A DNA stretch of 64,000 nt, from assembly GCF_026626745.1 (NCBI RefSeq), contig NZ_JAPNJW010000002.1, positions 4,612,151-4,676,150 of the forward strand, in the 5' to 3' direction. This document shows positions 17,538 to 26,385 of this stretch, one piece after another. The notes under the pieces were generated by a model, which saw only the letters and a list, made by a program, of their open reading frames with translations, made no database searches and was not told the DNA's origin. This stretch comes from Nannocystis sp. RBIL2. GTDB taxonomy: Bacteria; Myxococcota_A; Polyangia; Nannocystales; Nannocystaceae. Every line of letters starts with the position of its first letter. Within the stretch, counting starts at the first letter, position 1. The position numbers and the translations under genes were made by a program.

Positions 17538-18242
17538 GTGATGCCGACGTCCAGGCACCGCCTCGTCTCGGCCGCAGTCGCGGTCCTCGCCCTGCCCGTG
17601 GCCATGGGCCCGGGCCGCTGCGGCTTCATCTCGGACTTCACCGAGACGTTCCTGTTCACCGAGGAGATCGATCGCATCGTCCTCAACACCGACGACGGCA
17701 ACATCGACGCGGTCGCCTACGACCGCGAGGGCATCTTCATCCGCCGCCACAGCTTCGGCTACCTGCGCAGCTTCCTCGACCCGGTGGAGCGCATCGACGG
17801 CACCGACCTGATGCTCGACATCCACTGCAAGTTCGAGGGCAACTGCAGCTTCGACCACATGATGGAGATCCCGCTCGGCGTGGCGCTCGACATCACGATG
17901 TCGCACGCGCTCATCGACATGGGCTACGTCGACAGCGCGCTCGAGATGACCTTCGAGACAGGTTACTTCTACGGCGTGCGCCTGGCCACCCCGACGTTCG
18001 CCCTCACCGCCGACGAGGCCGACGTCGACGCCGAGTTCGTGGTCGCGCCCGAGACGCTGACCATCGCCCTCGGGACCGGCGACGTCGTGCTCCAGCTCCC
18101 GGCCGGCAGCTACGCCTGCAACCTCGACGCGGCCGCCGGGAAAGTCAGCCTCGACGGCGTCACCTGCGACGACGCGGCCGCTGCGATCCTCGACGTGCAG
18201 GTCGACGAGGGCGACATCACAGTCACGGGGGTCGCTCCATGA
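17538..18242 (+). CDS. Secreted DUF4097-like beta protein, paralogue 1
   Basis: About 234 aa with a signal peptide ending near 'GPGRCGF'. The rest is repeated beta-strand units ('IDRIVLNTDDGNIDAVAYD', 'EMTFETGYFYGVRL') like DUF4097/adhesin-type beta-solenoids. It ends in a Cys pair module 'GSYACNLDAAAGKV..GVTCDD' followed by 'DEGDITVTGVAP'. GGAGGG lies seven bases before GTG 17538. It starts two bases after the channel gene and overlaps the next gene by four bases (ATGA). Paralogues are at 18239 and, on the other strand, at 21287. Function unknown. Confidence 0.8.
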   Translation: MMPTSRHRLVSAAVAVLALPVAMGPGRCGFISDFTETFLFTEEIDRIVLNTDDGNIDAVAYDREGIFIRRHSFGYLRSFLDPVERIDGTDLMLDIHCKFEGNCSFDHMMEIPLGVALDITMSHALIDMGYVDSALEMTFETGYFYGVRLATPTFALTADEADVDAEFVVAPETLTIALGTGDVVLQLPAGSYACNLDAAAGKVSLDGVTCDDAAAAILDVQVDEGDITVTGVAP

Positions 18243-18943
18243 CACGCAGTCATTCGCTATGGCGGGTGGTGCCGCTGGTCCTCGGCCTGCCGCTGCTCGG
18301 CGGCGCCAGCATCTGCGGCGTCGTCCTCGTCGACATCTCCCAGCGCGACCTGATCATCGAGCCGATCACCTCGATCGCGCTCTCGACCGACCAGGGCTCG
18401 ATCGAGGTCGACGCAGTCGGCCGCAACGGCACCAGCCTTCTCTATTACATGCTCGGCTCGCTGCGCGACATCGGCGACGTCGGCCACGAGCTCGACGGCG
18501 ACCACCTCGACGCGATAGCGATCTGCAACCGCCTCAGCTTCTGCAACGTCAACTGGACCGCCGAGATCCCGCTCGGCGGGATCGCGGTCGACGTGCAGGC
18601 CAAGGACGGCTCGGCCAGGCTGCTCGCGGTCGACGGCCCCGTCACCGTCGACGCCGCCGGCGGCCTCGAGGCCATTCACCTGCGCTCGCCCGAGCTCACT
18701 GTCACGGTCGAGGCCGGCGACGTCGTCGTCGACTTCGTCGACCCGCCGACCGCAGTCAGCATCGACGTCGGCGAGGGCAACGTCGAGCTGACCCTGCCGC
18801 CCGGCAGCTACCGCTGCGACTTCGAGTCCGGCGACGGCGAGGTCGACAGCGCCGCGATCACTTGCGACCCCGCCGCGACTTCCGCGATCCAGATCTCCGT
18901 CGGCACCGGCGACATCGTCGTGTTGGAGGGACAAGCGCCATGA
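18239..18943 (+). CDS. Secreted DUF4097-like beta protein, paralogue 2
   Basis: About 234 aa, with the same size and plan as paralogue 1. It has a signal peptide ('VVPLVLGLPLLGGASICG'), strand repeats ('IEPITSIALSTDQGSIEVDA') and the C-terminal Cys module 'GSYRCDFESGDGEV..AITCDP' ending in 'GTGDIVVLEGQAP'. Its ATG overlaps the stop of paralogue 1, and its stop overlaps the ATG of the next gene, so three genes are translationally coupled. The module suggests a tandem duplication that has diverged strongly in the middle. Confidence 0.8.
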   Translation: MTRSHSLWRVVPLVLGLPLLGGASICGVVLVDISQRDLIIEPITSIALSTDQGSIEVDAVGRNGTSLLYYMLGSLRDIGDVGHELDGDHLDAIAICNRLSFCNVNWTAEIPLGGIAVDVQAKDGSARLLAVDGPVTVDAAGGLEAIHLRSPELTVTVEAGDVVVDFVDPPTAVSIDVGEGNVELTLPPGSYRCDFESGDGEVDSAAITCDPAATSAIQISVGTGDIVVLEGQAP

Positions 18944-20394
18944 ATCACCGCACCATGCTTTCCATCGCTTCGGCCATCACCGTGGCCGCGTTCGCCGGGG
19001 TCGCCCACGCCGCCCCCGAGCTCGACGTGCTGGCCTCGGCCGCCCTCGGCGACGACCTCGGCGGGCGACCGGTCGCCGTCGGCCTCTCTGGCGACGGCGT
19101 CGTGCTGGCCAGCCAGAGCCCGCAGAACAGCAGCGTCGTGCGCCTCGACCCGTTCGGCGCCCCGGCCGGCGCCGCCGCGCTGGCGGGCCGCGTCGACGAC
19201 CTCGCGGTCGACCGCCGCACCGGCGACATCGCAGTGGTCGGCGACGCCGGCCTCACTGTCTTCAGCCCCGACCTGGACCTCCTGTGGCAGCGCCCGCTGC
19301 CGGCCCGCGGCGCGCGCGAGCCGGTCCGCCGGGTCGACGTCGGCGAGCGCGGCACCATCGCAGTGAGCGCGGCCGGCGAGGTCCGCACCTTCTCGCCCGA
19401 CGGCGACGAGCTGGCGATCATCGCCACCGAGGGCGCGGTCGTCGACCTCGCGGTGTTCGACGCCGAAGGCGTGGTCGTCACCACCGGCTGGCGCTCGCGC
19501 AGCGCCTGCGGCGAGACGATGGACCTCGCCTCGCTCGCGGCCTACGCCTCGGGCGGCGGCCCGCCGCTCTGGCAGGCCTACGGCGACCTCGCCGAGGCCG
19601 ACCTGTGCGGCGACCACCACGACCTGCGCGCCAGCACCCGCGGCGTCGCGGTCGCCCGCGGCGACGACGGCCTCCTCTACCTGCTCGCCGAGGTCGAGGG
19701 CGCCGGCAACGTGTTCCGCGAGCGCCCCGGCGCCCCGGGCGTGCCGGCCAGCAACGTCGCCTTCGACAGCTTCACCGTCGGCGACGATGCCCAGCCGGCC
19801 CTGTTCGCCTACTACGCCCGCTTCACCCCCGCGGGCGAGCACAAGGTCGGCCAGTTCTTCCTGTTCCCCGACGACGGCTCGCTGGTCGAGCCGCGGGCGA
19901 TCGCCGCCGACGTCGCCGGCAACGTCCACATCACCGGCGTCACCAGCCACAGCCTCGGCGCCGCCCACGACGTCGCAGTCACCGAGGAGCTGCACGCGCT
20001 GTCCGGCTTCTACCAGGTCGTCGACGGCGACTTCGGCGGCCGCCGCGAGTGGCGGCAGCTCGAGCTCGACGGCCTCACCACCGACGTCGCTGCGTTCGCG
20101 CTCGCGGGCGACCGCGCGGTGTCCGTCCTCGACAGCGCGCCGCGCCGCGGCCGGTCCGAGTCCGCCCCGCCCGGCGGTCCGCTGGTGATCGTCCTGCCGC
20201 TCGAGCCCGGCAGCCTCGAGGGCAAGAAGCGGCCCGAACGCGAGGGCGTCGGCACCTTCGGCTACGAGAGCGGCGTCGCCGGCTCCGACCCCGCCTGTTA
20301 CTGCGACGCCGGCCGCACGCCCACGCCGCTGACCCTGCTCGCGCTCACCACCTTCGTCCTCGCCTGCCTGCCGCGCCCGCGCCGTCGCGCCTGA
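18940..20394 (+). CDS. Secreted beta-propeller-like protein with C-terminal anchor
   Basis: About 484 aa. The signal peptide ends at 'GVAHAAPE'. Repeated blade-like units follow ('VVLASQSPQNSSVVRLDPFG', 'DIAVVGDAGLTVFSPDLDLL', 'TIAVSAAGEVRTFSPDGDEL'), suggesting a beta-propeller. The C-terminus is a MYXO-CTERM-like tag: a 'CYC' motif, then a membrane helix ('LTLLALTTFVLACL') and an Arg-rich end. Such tags mark proteins for C-terminal processing and surface anchoring in myxobacteria (family knowledge). Start overlaps the previous stop by ATGA. No enzymatic motif was seen. Confidence 0.8.
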   Translation: MNHRTMLSIASAITVAAFAGVAHAAPELDVLASAALGDDLGGRPVAVGLSGDGVVLASQSPQNSSVVRLDPFGAPAGAAALAGRVDDLAVDRRTGDIAVVGDAGLTVFSPDLDLLWQRPLPARGAREPVRRVDVGERGTIAVSAAGEVRTFSPDGDELAIIATEGAVVDLAVFDAEGVVVTTGWRSRSACGETMDLASLAAYASGGGPPLWQAYGDLAEADLCGDHHDLRASTRGVAVARGDDGLLYLLAEVEGAGNVFRERPGAPGVPASNVAFDSFTVGDDAQPALFAYYARFTPAGEHKVGQFFLFPDDGSLVEPRAIAADVAGNVHITGVTSHSLGAAHDVAVTEELHALSGFYQVVDGDFGGRREWRQLELDGLTTDVAAFALAGDRAVSVLDSAPRRGRSESAPPGGPLVIVLPLEPGSLEGKKRPEREGVGTFGYESGVAGSDPACYCDAGRTPTPLTLLALTTFVLACLPRPRRRA

Positions 20395-20407
20395 CCCAGG
20401 CCTCGCC

Positions 20408-21226
20408 ATGCAGCCGCGCTCCCCTGCCACTCGTTGCCTGGCCCTGTCGCTGGCGGTCGCGCTGGCTTGGGCGCCGACCGCCGCCGCTGCGCCGCAGATC
20501 GCCATCCCGGTCGAGCGCGCCCTCGAGGCCGAGGTCATCGCGGTCCCGGTCCCGCCCTCGACCAGGCCGGGCCCGCGTGACCCGACCGCCATCACCGCAG
20601 TCGCCGACGCCAAACAGTTCATCGCCGAGGGCCGCCACGACGAGGCAGTCGAGCGCCTCGACCTCGCCAGCGAGCTCGAGCCGACCTGGGCCGAGCCGGT
20701 GCGCCTGAGGGCCGAGGTGTTCGCCACCCTCGCCGACAAGTACGAGCCGAGCGAGGCGTTCATGGCCTCGCGCGCGGCCGACCTGCAGCGCCTGCTGGTG
20801 CTCGAGCCGGACGTCGACACCCAGGCGCGGCAGCAGGAGATCGCCGCGCTGCAGCAGCGCAGCCAGGACGCCGCCGAGCTCGAGGCCCGCCGCCGCAAGC
20901 TCATCACCCCGGCCTTCCTGGTGATCTGCGCCTCGGCCGGCCTCCTGATCGCCGGCGGCTTCCTCTACGGCATGAAGCCAAACGAGTTCCTGCAGGCGAC
21001 CGCGTGGCGCTACGAGCACCGCGACGACGCCGGCCTCGGCATGCTGATCGCCGGCGGGATCTTGCTGCCCCCTGCGATCGTCCTCGGGGTGCTCGCGGCC
21101 AGACAATCGCGCCGCGACTCGGCCCTGCGCGACTTCAACGTCACCACCCACCGCCCGCGCAACCTCAGCGTCGGCCCGCAGGTGCTGCGCGCCGGCGGCG
21201 GCCTCGGCCTCAGCTTCCGCTTCTGA
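20408..21226 (+). CDS. Exported TPR-like protein with two membrane helices
   Basis: About 272 aa. A signal peptide ('LALSLAVALAWAPTAAAAP') is followed by a TPR-like helical pair ('AKQFIAEGRHDEAVERLDLA', 'EAFMASRAADLQRLLVLEP'), a basic/acidic coiled stretch, and two membrane segments near residues 172-192 and 212-232. It ends in 'GGGLGLSFRF', an aromatic terminus. It starts 13 bases after the previous gene and is the last gene of the coupled series. Function unknown. Confidence 0.78.
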   Translation: MQPRSPATRCLALSLAVALAWAPTAAAAPQIAIPVERALEAEVIAVPVPPSTRPGPRDPTAITAVADAKQFIAEGRHDEAVERLDLASELEPTWAEPVRLRAEVFATLADKYEPSEAFMASRAADLQRLLVLEPDVDTQARQQEIAALQQRSQDAAELEARRRKLITPAFLVICASAGLLIAGGFLYGMKPNEFLQATAWRYEHRDDAGLGMLIAGGILLPPAIVLGVLAARQSRRDSALRDFNVTTHRPRNLSVGPQVLRAGGGLGLSFRF

Positions 21227-21241
21227 GCGCCCGCTATCGAG

Positions 21242-21263
21242 GACATGGCTCTCGGGCCATGTC
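21242..21263. terminator. Hairpin between convergent genes
   Basis: GACATGGC and GCCATGTC form an 8-bp perfect stem around a 6-base loop. The hairpin lies 15 bases after the stop of the rightward gene and before the convergent paralogue at 21287. There is no T-tract, so termination is only suggested. The arms contain the GACAT word of the dispersed repeat family. Confidence 0.5.
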
Positions 21264-21286
21264 TGAAAGGTCATCCTACGCTGCGC

Positions 21287-21994
21287 TCAGGGCGTCGCGG
21301 CGGTCACCGTGATGTCGCCGCGGCCGACCTGCACGTCGAGGACCGCCGCGGCCGCGTCGTCGCAGGTGATGCCCGAACGGGTGACCTCGCCCGCGTCGGA
21401 GGCGAAGTTGCAGCGGTAGCTGCCCGCCGGCACCGCGAGCGTGACGTCGCCCTCGCCGAGGTCGACCGTCACCGACTCGGGCGGGGTCACGAATTCGAGG
21501 CGGACGTCGGCGCGCTCGGCGGTGACGCTGACGTTGGCCGACTCGATGCGGGTGGCCTTGAAGCCCCCGAGGCCGAAGTCGGCGACGATGTCGCCGTCGG
21601 TCTTCCCGAGGTCGATGAACGCCTCGTTCATCGCGATGTGGAAGCTGGTCCCGAGCGGGACCTCGAGCATGTGGTCCCAGGTGCAGTGCTGCGAGCCCAT
21701 GCAGTGGGCCTCGAAGCGGTACATCCCGTCCTCGATGGTGACGTCGGGCGGCAGCGGCAGCTCGCTGGGGAGGCCGAAGGTGTGGCGCTTGACCTGCGTC
21801 ATCGGCCGGTCGTACGTGATCGCGGTGACCGTCCCGCGGTCGACCACGATCTCGATGCGATCGATCGGGTCGGGCACCAGGAAGGTCTCGGTGAAGTCCT
21901 GCGTGACGTCGGCCTGACAGCCGAGCGCGCACGAGCCGACGAGTATCGCTATCCCGGTCCGATTCTCACGAGCGTTGCGAAGCGGCGCGCGCAC
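21287..21994 (-). CDS. Secreted DUF4097-like beta lipoprotein, paralogue 3
   Basis: About 235 aa, matching the 234 aa of paralogues 1 and 2 when GTG 21994 is used; an ATG at 22042 would add 16 residues. The signal has a lipobox cysteine in 'ALGCQAD'. Direct matches to paralogue 1 include 'DFTETFLVPDPIDRI', 'WDHMLEVPLGTSFHIAM' and the module 'GSYRCNFASDAGEV..GITCDDAAAAVLDVQV'. It lies on the opposite strand, just after the rhodanese gene, so this copy has been moved or inverted relative to the tandem pair 3 kb away. Function unknown. Confidence 0.8.
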   Translation of the reverse strand: MRAPLRNARENRTGIAILVGSCALGCQADVTQDFTETFLVPDPIDRIEIVVDRGTVTAITYDRPMTQVKRHTFGLPSELPLPPDVTIEDGMYRFEAHCMGSQHCTWDHMLEVPLGTSFHIAMNEAFIDLGKTDGDIVADFGLGGFKATRIESANVSVTAERADVRLEFVTPPESVTVDLGEGDVTLAVPAGSYRCNFASDAGEVTRSGITCDDAAAAVLDVQVGRGDITVTAATP

Positions 21995-22065
21995 GAAGAG
22001 AAGGATACCGACGTGCAGGTTTCGATCAAGCTCCCGCCGCATCGGCGTGCGCGGCGGCGGCCGCT

Positions 22066-22965
22066 TCAGTTCGGGTTCGGGCCGAGCACGCGCGGCAGGT
22101 CCTCGCGCGCGCCCCACTCCGACCACGAGCCGTCGTAGATGCGGACGTCCGGGTGCGCCAGCATCTTGAGGGTCAGCCAGATCAGGCTGGCGCGCATGCC
22201 CGACTTCGAGTAGGCGACCACGGTCGAGGCTTTGAACAGGTCGCCGTAGAGGGCGAACAGGCGCTTGTCGTCGAGGAAGCGGGTGCCGTCGCGGGTGGTC
22301 TGCCAGGGGACGTTGACCGCGCCCGGGATGTGACCGGCCTCGTACTCCTCGGCCTCGCGGCCGTCGATCAGCGCGACCTTCGGATCGCCGAGATGCGCGG
22401 CGACCCACACCGCGTCGACGCGGCGGGCATTGCTGGGAGTGTGCAGCGTCACCGGCTTGCCGGCGTCGAGCCGCGTCGAGAGGACCGTCTCGACCGGCTC
22501 CCCGGCCGCGGTCCAGCCGGCGAAGCCGCCGTCGAGCACCTGCACCTGCCCGGACGCGTACCCGTAATAAAGCAACGTCCACACCAGGCGCGCCGGCGGC
22601 GGGCCGTTCTCGGCGTCATAGGCGATCACGTGGTCGCCGCTGCGCACCCCCGCTGCCGTGAACGTCGCCGACATGTTCTTGGCCGGCGTCACCTGCCCCG
22701 GCACCCCGCCGACCACGCTGCTCAGCGACTCCGGGTCGAACCGCACCGCCCCCGGGATGTGCCCGGCCTCGTAGTCCTTCTGGCTGCGCAGGTCGAGGAT
22801 GCTGACCCGACCGCGCGCCATCAACGACTTCAGCCCTGCGGGGTCGACTGCATAGACGCTGCGCGGGCAACCACTCGGCTCGTCGGTGCAACGCTTCGGC
22901 CCCGGCGGCTGGCAGCCGGCGATGAACAGCGCGACGACGGCCACGGTGCCGAGACGAAGCAACAT
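22066..22965 (-). CDS. Rhodanese-like sulfurtransferase lipoprotein (two-domain)
   Basis: About 299 aa. The start is ATG 22965, giving a lipoprotein signal with 'LFIAGCQPP'. Two rhodanese domains follow: the first has 'ILDLRSQKDYEAGHIPGA', the second 'LIDGREAEEYEAGHIPGA'. The active-site loop of the second domain, normally starting with Cys, reads 'VVAYSKSGMRAS' here, with Ser where catalytic Cys is expected. Thiosulfate/mercaptopyruvate sulfurtransferase activity is therefore doubtful despite the clear fold. It could bind sulfur species or be a pseudo-enzyme. It lies outside the cytoplasm, unlike most family members. Confidence 0.85.
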   Translation of the reverse strand: MLLRLGTVAVVALFIAGCQPPGPKRCTDEPSGCPRSVYAVDPAGLKSLMARGRVSILDLRSQKDYEAGHIPGAVRFDPESLSSVVGGVPGQVTPAKNMSATFTAAGVRSGDHVIAYDAENGPPPARLVWTLLYYGYASGQVQVLDGGFAGWTAAGEPVETVLSTRLDAGKPVTLHTPSNARRVDAVWVAAHLGDPKVALIDGREAEEYEAGHIPGAVNVPWQTTRDGTRFLDDKRLFALYGDLFKASTVVAYSKSGMRASLIWLTLKMLAHPDVRIYDGSWSEWGAREDLPRVLGPNPN

Positions 22966-23287
22966 GTCCGGCAAGATTGGCGCACTTCGCGGCGCGGCGC
23001 AAGCAATCCGGCCCACGTCGACGCGCATGGCAAGAGCGCCGACCCTTCGGTCTGCTGGAGTCGCATTCACCCGAGCGACCCGCCGCGCCCGTGTCCCCGG
23101 CGGGCGCGGGCGCCCCCACCTGCGATCGCCGTCACGCCGCCGATCGGCGGCGAGTCGAACCGCGGACAGGACGACCCGCGGCGACGCACATCGAGGGCAC
23201 CTGACCTTTCAGCCAGCTCTGTGCGAGGCCCGCCCGCTGCCCGCAGCGCCCGCGTGGAGGCCAGCGAGCGAAATCGCCCGCCCCGCG

Positions 23288-23869
23288 TCAATGCGCCGGC
23301 AGCGGCTGTCCGCCGCGCCAGGCGCCGCCGGTGCGGCCGATCCGGCGCACGCGGAAGGCCAGGAAGATCAGCGAGAAGCCGACGAACAGCGCCCACACGC
23401 CGATGTACACCATCATCGCCAGCGCCCCGGCGCCCGGCATCGTCATCATCACCACGCCGAACAGCACGCCGGCGAGGCCGCTGAGCGCCAGCCACCATTC
23501 GCCCTCGATCTCCTTGCGCAGGCGGATCGCCATGTCGATGCGCAGCACCCCGGTGATCACCGCGAACGCGGCGATGTACATCAGCAGCACCAAAGTGGTG
23601 ATACCCGGCACCCGCAGCGCGAGCAGACCGAACGCGACCCCGCACAGGCCCTCGAGCAGCATCAACCACCAGTGCTCGTTCTCCTTGCGCCCGACGAACG
23701 CGCCGCCGATCAGGAACACGCCGTCGATCAGCACGAACACCGCGAACCACATCGTCAGCGCGATCAAGGAGATGCCGGGCGCGGCCAGCGTCAGACAGCC
23801 GAACAGCAGCGCCAGGATGCCGCGCAGCAGCAGCGACCACCAGGCGGTCGAGAGCGATTCACAGAGCAT
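23288..23869 (-). CDS. HdeD/DUF308-family membrane protein
   Basis: About 193 aa with six hydrophobic segments arranged as three pairs, for example 'LALLFGCLTLAAPGISLIAL', 'GVAFGLLALRVPGITTLVLL' and 'GVLFGVVMMTMPGAGALAMM'. This repeated 'GxxxLxxPG' unit is the hallmark of HdeD/DUF308 proteins, linked to acid or envelope stress in enterobacteria. The start is ATG 23869, with AAGGT upstream. Standing alone, its role here is unknown. Confidence 0.85.
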   Translation of the reverse strand: MLCESLSTAWWSLLLRGILALLFGCLTLAAPGISLIALTMWFAVFVLIDGVFLIGGAFVGRKENEHWWLMLLEGLCGVAFGLLALRVPGITTLVLLMYIAAFAVITGVLRIDMAIRLRKEIEGEWWLALSGLAGVLFGVVMMTMPGAGALAMMVYIGVWALFVGFSLIFLAFRVRRIGRTGGAWRGGQPLPAH

Positions 23870-24003
23870 GGGACCTTCTTTCGCCGAGGAACGTGACGCA
23901 ATCCCGCACCCCGTCCAGCGGACCCAGCGACGATTGGCACCCGCGCCCGCCCCGCCGGCCGGGCCCACGAATCCGCGGAGTTCTTACCGTCGCCTCGCTC
24001 GCT

Positions 24004-24178
24004 GCGAATCAGCAGCCCCGGCAGTCGCCGCCGGCCGGGCCCTGCCGGGCCGCGATCCCGTCCGCGAATCAGCAGACCCGACCGCCGCCCGCCTCCGGTC
24101 AGCGACCCCGACCGCCGTGCGCCCGACCACACCGACCTTCGTCGGATCAGCGCTCGCGCGAATGAGCGGACCCGACGC
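24004..24178. repeat. Imperfect direct repeats upstream of the HdeD-like gene
   Basis: Four imperfect copies of a unit resembling GCGAATCAGCAGACCCGACC begin near 24004, 24063, 24095 and 24157. The whole interval 23870-24189 has no gene. This unit differs from the TGTCC/GGACA family. It could be a tandem regulatory array or a simple local duplication. Confidence 0.45.
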
Positions 24179-24189
24179 CAGCCGTCCGC

Positions 24190-26016
24190 TCACTGCGGAT
24201 TTATCACCTCGAGCCGGGTCCCGCCCGGGTAAGCGTACGACGTCACCTCGGTGTAGCCGTAGTTGACGATCCCGAACGGCTCGGCGCTCTCGGCCAGGTG
24301 GGCGCCCTCGGCGATCGGCCAATCGGCCACCTCGTAGCCGCCCACGGCGTGGTATCCGCCGACCATGAGCCCGTCGACGAACACCTCCGCCGCGCCCTGC
24401 ACCCGGACGATCTGCGCGTAGTGTTGTGAATAGCCGGTGCCGGTGGCGAACGCGTAGCGGTCGAGGAATTGCTCGACCGGGATCGCCTGCACCATCGCTG
24501 GATCGCCGGTGCCCGCGCCGCCGTCCTGGCTCTCGAGGTACTGCACCGGCAAGAACGGCTTGTCGCCGGCGAAGATCACGCTGGTCCCGGTCGCCACCAC
24601 CAGCTCCTTCCATTCGCCGCGGTTCAGCGCCAGCGGCGTGCCCGGCAGCGGCGGGTCGGTCTTCACCGTCGTCCCGTCCTCGCCGCCGTACACCCGCCAG
24701 TAGTGCTTCTCCTGGCCGCGCGCGGGCGAGTGGGCGCCGACGTACTCGAGGCCCCAGTACGCGAGCGGAAGCATCTGCTCCTCGACGTGGTCGCAGTACG
24801 ACACGTTGCTGCTCGGCACGTTGGCGCACTCGACCGCGCCGACCACCCAGATCGGTCGGTCGGCGGCGACGAGCGTCCCGGACAGGTCGCCGTTCGGCCC
24901 GGGCGCGATCACCTGCAGCGTGTCGAAGCGGTTCAGCACCACGGTCCCGGTCTGGCCGGCGAACACCTGCGGCACCCCGGTCCCGCCGCTGGTGGTCACG
25001 GACGGCGTCCACGTCACCGTGGTCTCGTCCGCGATCGCGATCACGTTGAAGTAGCTCGGCGACTCCTCCTGCGTCTGGCGGTACGACGCCACCACGTAGC
25101 TCGCCTGCAGCGCGTGCTCGGGGAACAGCATCGACGCGTCATTGGTCGCCTGCGCGCCGATCGGCGAGTGCTGATAGGCCACCACCGGCACGTCGCTGTC
25201 GATGCGGTAGGACCCGCCGATCCGCAGCGCCGACACCTTGTCGATCGGCGGATTCGCCAGAGTGAACGTGTGCGTCTTGCCCGGCGCGATCGTCACCGGC
25301 GCGCCCTGGGGCGCCTCGACGTTCTGCCCGGTCGGCGCCAGGTACAGCTGCACCGTCGCCGTCTTGCTCGCGTGCGGGTTGCCGACCACCACCGAGTCGT
25401 TCTCCTCCGCGTAGTAGTTGTCCATGCGGTTGGCGAAGAACGAGCAGCCGACGGAGCTCGGCGTCGCCTCCGCCAGGTCGCACAGCGAGAAGCACTGGTC
25501 GCCGATGCACGTGTCACCCGGGCCGCACGCGACCGGCGGCGCGTAGCCGCTGCCGTCCTCCTCGCACTGCGCATAGTGATCCTCGTCGACGCACTTCGTG
25601 CTGCCCGGCGGGCAGGCCCCCGTCGAGCACACCCCGCCGATGCACGTCTCGCCCGGCTCGCACGGCTGCGGCGCGAACGACACGCAGTCGGCCTGGCACA
25701 CCAGCAGTTGCTCGCCCTCGCACGCGCCCGGCTCACCCGGCCTACAGGTGCACGCGGGCTCGCCGGTCGAGGACGTCGCCGTCGTGTCCGGCTCCGCGGT
25801 CGCGCTCTCGGTCGGCGTCGCCGTCGTCGTCGCCGACGCGCTGCTCGTCGGCGGCGTCGCAGTCGTCTCCTCGCTCGTGGCAGTCGTCGCGGGCGAGTCG
25901 CTCGTGGGCGTCACCGACGTCGTCGACGCCGACGCGCCTGCATCGGCGGGCGGGTCGTTGCAGGCGGCGAGCAGGCACAGCAACCAGGGACCGGCGAAGC
26001 GCGAGTGACGGGGCAT
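24190..26016 (-). CDS. IgGFc-binding-like lipoprotein
   Basis: About 608 aa. A signal with lipobox cysteine ('LLAACNDPP') is followed by a Thr/Ser-rich linker of about 60 residues and Cys-rich repeats ('ACTCRPGEPGAC', 'GETCIGGVC', 'GDTCIGDQC'). The large C-terminal domain matches IgGFc-binding-type domains: 'VGCSFFANRMDNY', 'VVVGNPHASKTATVQLYL', 'DVPVVAYQHSP' and 'NDASMLFPEHAL'. These are surface proteins common in myxobacteria; despite the name, antibody binding is not implied. GTG 26019 directly precedes the ATG at 26016, so either could start. Confidence 0.85.
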   Translation of the reverse strand: MPRHSRFAGPWLLCLLAACNDPPADAGASASTTSVTPTSDSPATTATSEETTATPPTSSASATTTATPTESATAEPDTTATSSTGEPACTCRPGEPGACEGEQLLVCQADCVSFAPQPCEPGETCIGGVCSTGACPPGSTKCVDEDHYAQCEEDGSGYAPPVACGPGDTCIGDQCFSLCDLAEATPSSVGCSFFANRMDNYYAEENDSVVVGNPHASKTATVQLYLAPTGQNVEAPQGAPVTIAPGKTHTFTLANPPIDKVSALRIGGSYRIDSDVPVVAYQHSPIGAQATNDASMLFPEHALQASYVVASYRQTQEESPSYFNVIAIADETTVTWTPSVTTSGGTGVPQVFAGQTGTVVLNRFDTLQVIAPGPNGDLSGTLVAADRPIWVVGAVECANVPSSNVSYCDHVEEQMLPLAYWGLEYVGAHSPARGQEKHYWRVYGGEDGTTVKTDPPLPGTPLALNRGEWKELVVATGTSVIFAGDKPFLPVQYLESQDGGAGTGDPAMVQAIPVEQFLDRYAFATGTGYSQHYAQIVRVQGAAEVFVDGLMVGGYHAVGGYEVADWPIAEGAHLAESAEPFGIVNYGYTEVTSYAYPGGTRLEVINPQ

Positions 26017-26153
26017 CACGCGCGAAGTTCGCCAAAACTCGCGGCCGAGGCAACTCGGGCCCCACCCTGCTGCGGCCGGAACCTTGCTCCTCGCGGCCGG
26101 GTGCGCCTCGCTCTCACACCTCGCCCGCAGCTCCTGCGTCCTGCCGGGGCCCG

Positions 26154-26385
26154 CCTGTCTCGAAGGTCAGACCCACGCACCCTGGCGACCGCGGGCAGCA
26201 GCTTCCCGAACGTCAGGCCGACGCCCCTGGGCTCGGGGTCCCGCCCGCGGGCCACGGCAGCTGTCCCGAAGGTCAGCCGGCCTCCCGCGGGCCCGCGGAA
26301 GCTGTCCCGAAAGTCAGGCCCTCGCGGCCTGTCGACCTGCCTGCGGGCCCTCGGTGCAGCTGTCCCGAAGGTCAGGCCGACGCCC
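26154..26385 (-). repeat. Five-copy tandem array of the palindromic repeat at the 3' end of the CoA-transferase gene
   Basis: Cores of TGTCCCGAAGGTCA or close variants begin near 26156, 26203, 26262, 26302 and 26361, each followed by a GC-rich spacer of 30-45 bases. Read on the minus strand the unit is CGTCGGCCTGACCTTCGGGA, and the TGA of the first unit is the stop codon of the gene ending at 26372. The 3' end of the gene has therefore been duplicated downstream. The rest of 26017-26371 holds no gene. Confidence 0.75.
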
